Origin: an uncultured Asticcacaulis sp. | Lineage (GTDB): Bacteria; Pseudomonadota; Alphaproteobacteria; Caulobacterales; Caulobacteraceae | Reading direction: 5' to 3' | Assembly: GCA_936940865.1 (NCBI GenBank) | Contig: CAKZJB010000037.1 | Coordinates: 1 to 54,621, forward strand | Length of the DNA stretch: 54,621 bases | Shown here: piece by piece, positions 52,125 through 54,621 of the stretch | Position numbering within the stretch: the stretch's first letter is position 1 | How the letters are laid out: each line of letters begins with the position of its first letter | The notes under the pieces: generated by a model | Seen by the model: the letters and a program-made list of their open reading frames with translations, nothing else | Database searches by the model: none | Told to the model about the DNA's origin: nothing | Made by a program: the position numbers and the translations under genes

Positions 52125-53069
52125 ATGGCGGAAGAGAAGAAAAAAGGCTGGTTCCAGCGGCTTACGGAAGGTTTGTCGCGCACGTCGCAAAACCTGACCG
52201 AACAGGTCGCCCAGGTCTTCACGCAAAAGGAAGGCCTGGACGCGGCCGCGCTCGAGGAGCTTGAGGACCTGCTGATCGAAAGCGATCTGGGCCCCGATGT
52301 TTCGGCGACGATCGCGCGCAAGATGGCTGAGGCGCGCTTCGCTTCGGCCAACGATTCTAACGCCGTACGCGCTGTTCTGGCCGATGCCCTGGCCGACGAG
52401 TTGGTCGGCCACGAAGGCACCTTCGATCCGCTGTCCGGCCCGCGCCCCTATATCGTCCTGTTTGTCGGCGTGAACGGTTCGGGCAAGACGACGACCCTCG
52501 GCAAGATCGCAGCGTCGTTGACGGCAAAGGGCGCCAAGGTGCTGGTCGTCGCCGGCGACACCTTCCGTGCGGCCGCTGTCGAGCAGCTGAAGGTGTGGGC
52601 TGAGCGCGCCAAGGCGGACTTCATGGGCCGCAAGACCGGCGCCGACGCGGCGGGTCTGGCCTTCGATTCCGTCACCAAGGCGAAGGAAGAAGGCTACGAT
52701 GTCGTGCTGATCGACACGGCCGGGCGCCTGCAGAACAAGCAGCAGTTGATGGACGAGCTGCTCAAAATCGTCCGGGTCATCAAGCGCATCGATCCGGAGG
52801 CGCCGCACGAGACGCTTCTGGTGCTCGACGCCACAGTCGGGCGCAACGCCCTGTCGCAGGAACAGATCTTCGGCCGCCAGGCCTTCGTGTCGGGCCTGGT
52901 CATGACCAAGCTCGACGGCACGGCGCGCGGCGGGATTCTTATCCCCATCGCCAAGGCCTCGGACGCGCCCATCAAGCTGATTGGCGTCGGTGAAGACATC
53001 GAAGACCTGCACGCCTTCAAGGCGCGTGATTTTGCCCGCTCCATGGTCGGGCTGGAGCCCGAAGCATGA
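52125..53069 (+). CDS. ftsY: signal recognition particle receptor FtsY
   Basis: The 314-residue GTPase receives ribosome-nascent-chain-SRP complexes at the membrane. The short charged N-terminus (AEEKKKGWFQRLTEGLSRTS) is a membrane-targeting segment, followed by the N domain (about 20-90) and G domain: G1 GVNGSGKTTTLGKIA (about residues 113-127), G3 DTAGRLQNK, G4 TKLDGTARGG and the KLIGVGEDIEDL closing loop. The ATG at 52125 is used; the frame is open upstream over mtaB. It overlaps ispZ by 4 bases. Confidence 0.95.
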   Translation: MAEEKKKGWFQRLTEGLSRTSQNLTEQVAQVFTQKEGLDAAALEELEDLLIESDLGPDVSATIARKMAEARFASANDSNAVRAVLADALADELVGHEGTFDPLSGPRPYIVLFVGVNGSGKTTTLGKIAASLTAKGAKVLVVAGDTFRAAAVEQLKVWAERAKADFMGRKTGADAAGLAFDSVTKAKEEGYDVVLIDTAGRLQNKQQLMDELLKIVRVIKRIDPEAPHETLLVLDATVGRNALSQEQIFGRQAFVSGLVMTKLDGTARGGILIPIAKASDAPIKLIGVGEDIEDLHAFKARDFARSMVGLEPEA

Positions 53070-53740
53070 GCGACAAAAAGCCCGACCTGCCCGAAACGGT
53101 GATGGAAGCAAATCCGGACGTCGCGGCGAAAGCCGGCGAACCGCAGCAGAACTATGTCAAGATGGCGGTCGACTACGGCCCGGTCATCCTGTTCGGCCTG
53201 ACTTTCTTTGCTTGTTCGGTCTTCAAGCTGGTGCCCAGGACCGACGCGCTGATCTGGGCCAGCGGCGTCCTGGCCGGGGCGTCGGTGGTGGCCGTGGCGG
53301 CAGGCCTTGTTCTGGAAAAGCGTATCGCCTGGATCGGCCTGACCACGGCGCTTCTGGCCGTTCCCTTCGCCGTGCTGACCGTCGTGTTCAGGAACGGCAT
53401 CTTCATCAAGATCAAGATGACGATCATCGACGTCCTGATCGGCACGGTCCTCCTGGGCGCGCTGGCCATGAAGAAGCAGCCGCTAAAGGCCCTGCTCGGC
53501 GAGGGCCTGAAGCTCAAGGACGAGGCGTGGCCCAGGCTGACCGTCTATTATGCCCTGTTCTACTACGCCATGGCGGCGATCAATGAGGTGGTCTGGCGGA
53601 CGCAGACCGAAGGTGTCTGGGTCACCTGGAAGATGGCGTCCATGGTCGGCGGGCCGATCGTGCTTGCCATCTGCCTGCTGCCCTTCTTCATGAAGTATAT
53701 GATCGTGCCGGAAGGCACCGACGACAAACGAGGGGCTTGA
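53066..53740 (+). CDS. ispZ: inner membrane septation protein A (IspZ/YciB family)
   Basis: The 224-residue protein has a polar N-terminal 35 residues and about five to six transmembrane segments. VDYGPVILFGLTFFACSVFK and RNGIFIKIKMTIIDVLIGTVLL fit the intracellular septation protein A family, with WPRLTVYYALFYYAMAAINEVVWR conserved. The family is implicated in cell envelope and septation; the mechanism is not known. It is coupled to ftsY (ATGA). Confidence 0.9.
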   Translation: MSDKKPDLPETVMEANPDVAAKAGEPQQNYVKMAVDYGPVILFGLTFFACSVFKLVPRTDALIWASGVLAGASVVAVAAGLVLEKRIAWIGLTTALLAVPFAVLTVVFRNGIFIKIKMTIIDVLIGTVLLGALAMKKQPLKALLGEGLKLKDEAWPRLTVYYALFYYAMAAINEVVWRTQTEGVWVTWKMASMVGGPIVLAICLLPFFMKYMIVPEGTDDKRGA

Positions 53741-53743
53741 CAG

Positions 53744-53771
53744 GTTTCATCATCCGTGTGCGGATGGAAAC
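53744..53771. promoter_or_regulatory. inverted repeat ahead of the marR-type gene
   Basis: GTTTC (53744-53748) and ATCCG (53752-53756) pair with CGGAT (53761-53765) and GAAAC (53767-53771). It could be the 3' hairpin of the ftsY-ispZ operon, or an operator of the regulator that begins at 53857. There is no T-tract on the plus strand, so a terminator role is doubtful. Confidence 0.35.
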
Positions 53772-53856
53772 GTCTTAAAAATGTAGTATTGTCATGGCAT
53801 TGTCCGGCTCCACGAATCGAAACGTACCGGCCGAACCCCTGGAACAAGGGCTGACC

Positions 53857-54531
53857 ATGAAGAAATCACGCCAAGCCGACGGAAGCGCGCCGCGCACGGT
53901 GCTTGAGGATTCCCCGTCGCATCTTCTGCACCGCGTGCTGCAGATCGCGCTCGATATCTACAATGCCGAAACCGGCGAAGGGGCGCTGACCCAGCGCCAG
54001 TACGCCGTGCTCAAGGCGCTTCACGGCACGGACGGCCTGTCGCAGACCGATCTGGTGCGATTGACGGGCATCGACCGCTCGACCCTGGCCGACCTGGTGG
54101 CGCGCATGCTGACCAGGAATTTGCTGAAGCGTGAACGCTCGACGACCGATGCCCGCGCCAATCTGGTGCAGATCGCCGAGGCCGGACAGACGGCTTTGGA
54201 TGAGATGGAGCCCCGCGTCATGGCGGCGGATGAAAAGATCCTGTCGCTGCTGTCGCCGCCCAAGCGCGACAGCTTCGTCAAGCTGCTGCGCAAGATCACC
54301 TCGGCGCGTGAGGAAGGGGCTTTGGCGCCGGAAGACCGCGCCACGCTCAAGGCCGAGAAGGCCGCCCAGAAAGCCGAAAAGAAGGCGCGCAAGAAAGCCC
54401 ACAAAAAGGACGACACCAGGAAGCTGGCCAAAAAGCTGCGCAAGCTGCCGATGCCGGCTCTGTCGGAAGGTGTTGTCGGTGAGGATGTCGCCGCTGAGCC
54501 GGTGGTCGCGCCGGTCGCCGTAAAGGCTTAG
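53857..54531 (+). CDS. MarR family regulator with Lys/Ala-rich C-terminal tail
   Basis: The 224-residue protein has a MarR winged helix: LTQRQYAVLKALHGTDGLSQ and LTGIDRSTLADLVARMLTRN followed by the wing KRERSTTDARANLVQIAEAG, and a dimerising C-terminal helix up to about residue 150. The tail (about 165-224) is made of repeated K-A-E-K/AQKAEKKARKKAHKK stretches followed by Ala/Val/Pro-rich residues, unusual in MarR proteins; it recalls the histone-like tails of some bacterial DNA-binding proteins. ATG at 53857 preceded by AAGGG is chosen. Its stop codon lies in a TAGAGC element. Target genes unknown. Confidence 0.85.
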   Translation: MKKSRQADGSAPRTVLEDSPSHLLHRVLQIALDIYNAETGEGALTQRQYAVLKALHGTDGLSQTDLVRLTGIDRSTLADLVARMLTRNLLKRERSTTDARANLVQIAEAGQTALDEMEPRVMAADEKILSLLSPPKRDSFVKLLRKITSAREEGALAPEDRATLKAEKAAQKAEKKARKKAHKKDDTRKLAKKLRKLPMPALSEGVVGEDVAAEPVVAPVAVKA

Positions 54532-54570
54532 AGCGTGGTGATTTTAGCTTCGCTCAAATCCATGCTCTAG
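54529..54570. repeat. TAGAGC palindromic element
   Basis: TAGAGC (54529-54534) and GCTCTA (54565-54570) bound an imperfect hairpin (GTGATTTTAGC with GCTCAAATCC). It forms the 3' end of the marR-type gene, whose stop codon is part of it. Confidence 0.55.
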
Positions 54571-54621
54571 AGCATCGGGCGATTAGTTTGCAACGCATTG
54601 TGTGGCTTTGAAGTAGTTCCA

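Noticed and set aside
1-54621. CRISPR arrays, prophage, insertion sequences, tRNA/rRNA genes
   Set aside because: No regularly spaced repeats, transposase or phage structural genes, and no tRNA-like sequence was noticed in reading the window; a covariance-model search was not possible here.

Overview
The window is GC-rich chromosomal DNA of an alphaproteobacterium, most likely Caulobacterales; a Caulobacter/Asticcacaulis-type genome fits best, but the genus is an inference. The signs are a full CtrA-type box (TTAA-N7-TTAAC) at 43424-43439, a DUF3126-type small protein typical of alphaproteobacteria, the compact dapF-mtaB-ftsY-ispZ block, many Tat-dependent lipoproteins or periplasmic enzymes, and promoters that seem to give leaderless mRNAs. 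No tRNA, rRNA, insertion sequence, phage or CRISPR array was seen.

Layout. (1) 0.1-4.6 kb is housekeeping: queF, a membrane protein, a nitroreductase, a Nudix hydrolase, cysE, a DUF3126 protein and two small membrane proteins. (2) 4.6-25.9 kb is a large polyamine/amine uptake and catabolism locus: three class III aminotransferases, a GntR/FCD regulator, two aldehyde dehydrogenases (PuuC-like and GabD-like), two glutamine-synthetase-type gamma-glutamyl-polyamine ligases, a complete PotFHIG-type ABC importer, a PuuD-type hydrolase and a PuuB-type oxidase. Five copies of the perfect palindrome TGTGATCACA (three extended to TTGTGATCACAA) stand in front of five of its transcription units, one of them shared by the divergent gntR, so the locus is very probably a single local regulon. 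A site-2-protease-like gene and a tandem pair of unusual MCP-hairpin/Cache sensor proteins sit inside it. (3) 26.0-43.4 kb is sugar-nucleotide and surface-polysaccharide biosynthesis. A TrmH-type methyltransferase comes first, then pgm/manB, galU and galE, then a long leftward run (epimerase, GT2, GT4, Wzy/ligase, acyltransferase, GT4, flippase, adenylation-carrier protein, acyltransferase), and a rightward GT4. (4) 43.7-54.5 kb holds a Tat lipoprotein that joins an arabinofuranosidase-like domain to an SGNH hydrolase, murI, an M3 peptidase, a frameshifted KirBac-type potassium channel, dapF-mtaB-ftsY-ispZ and a MarR regulator.

How the parts work together. The importer brings in putrescine/spermidine-like amines. 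The ligases gamma-glutamylate them, PuuB oxidises, PuuC dehydrogenates and PuuD releases GABA; aminotransferases and GabD then feed carbon to succinate. SpuC-type transamination offers a parallel entry. The GntR protein is the obvious repressor. In the polysaccharide cluster, pgm, galU, galE and a UDP-GlcA-type epimerase supply precursors, glycosyltransferases build the unit, the flippase and Wzy-like protein export and polymerise it, and two acyltransferases plus an adenylation-carrier protein suggest acyl or aminoacyl decoration.

Between genes there are several long inverted-repeat elements (6779-6987, 10054-10273, 48779-48944, with fragments at 2-25 and near 18361-18416) that share a motif family, and three genes whose stop codon lies in an identical GCTTAGAGC context at the edge of a small palindromic element. 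The most unusual items are the palindrome regulon, the inverted-domain-order sensor pair, the adenylation-carrier/acyltransferase pair and the Tat-lipoprotein SGNH fusion downstream of a CtrA box.
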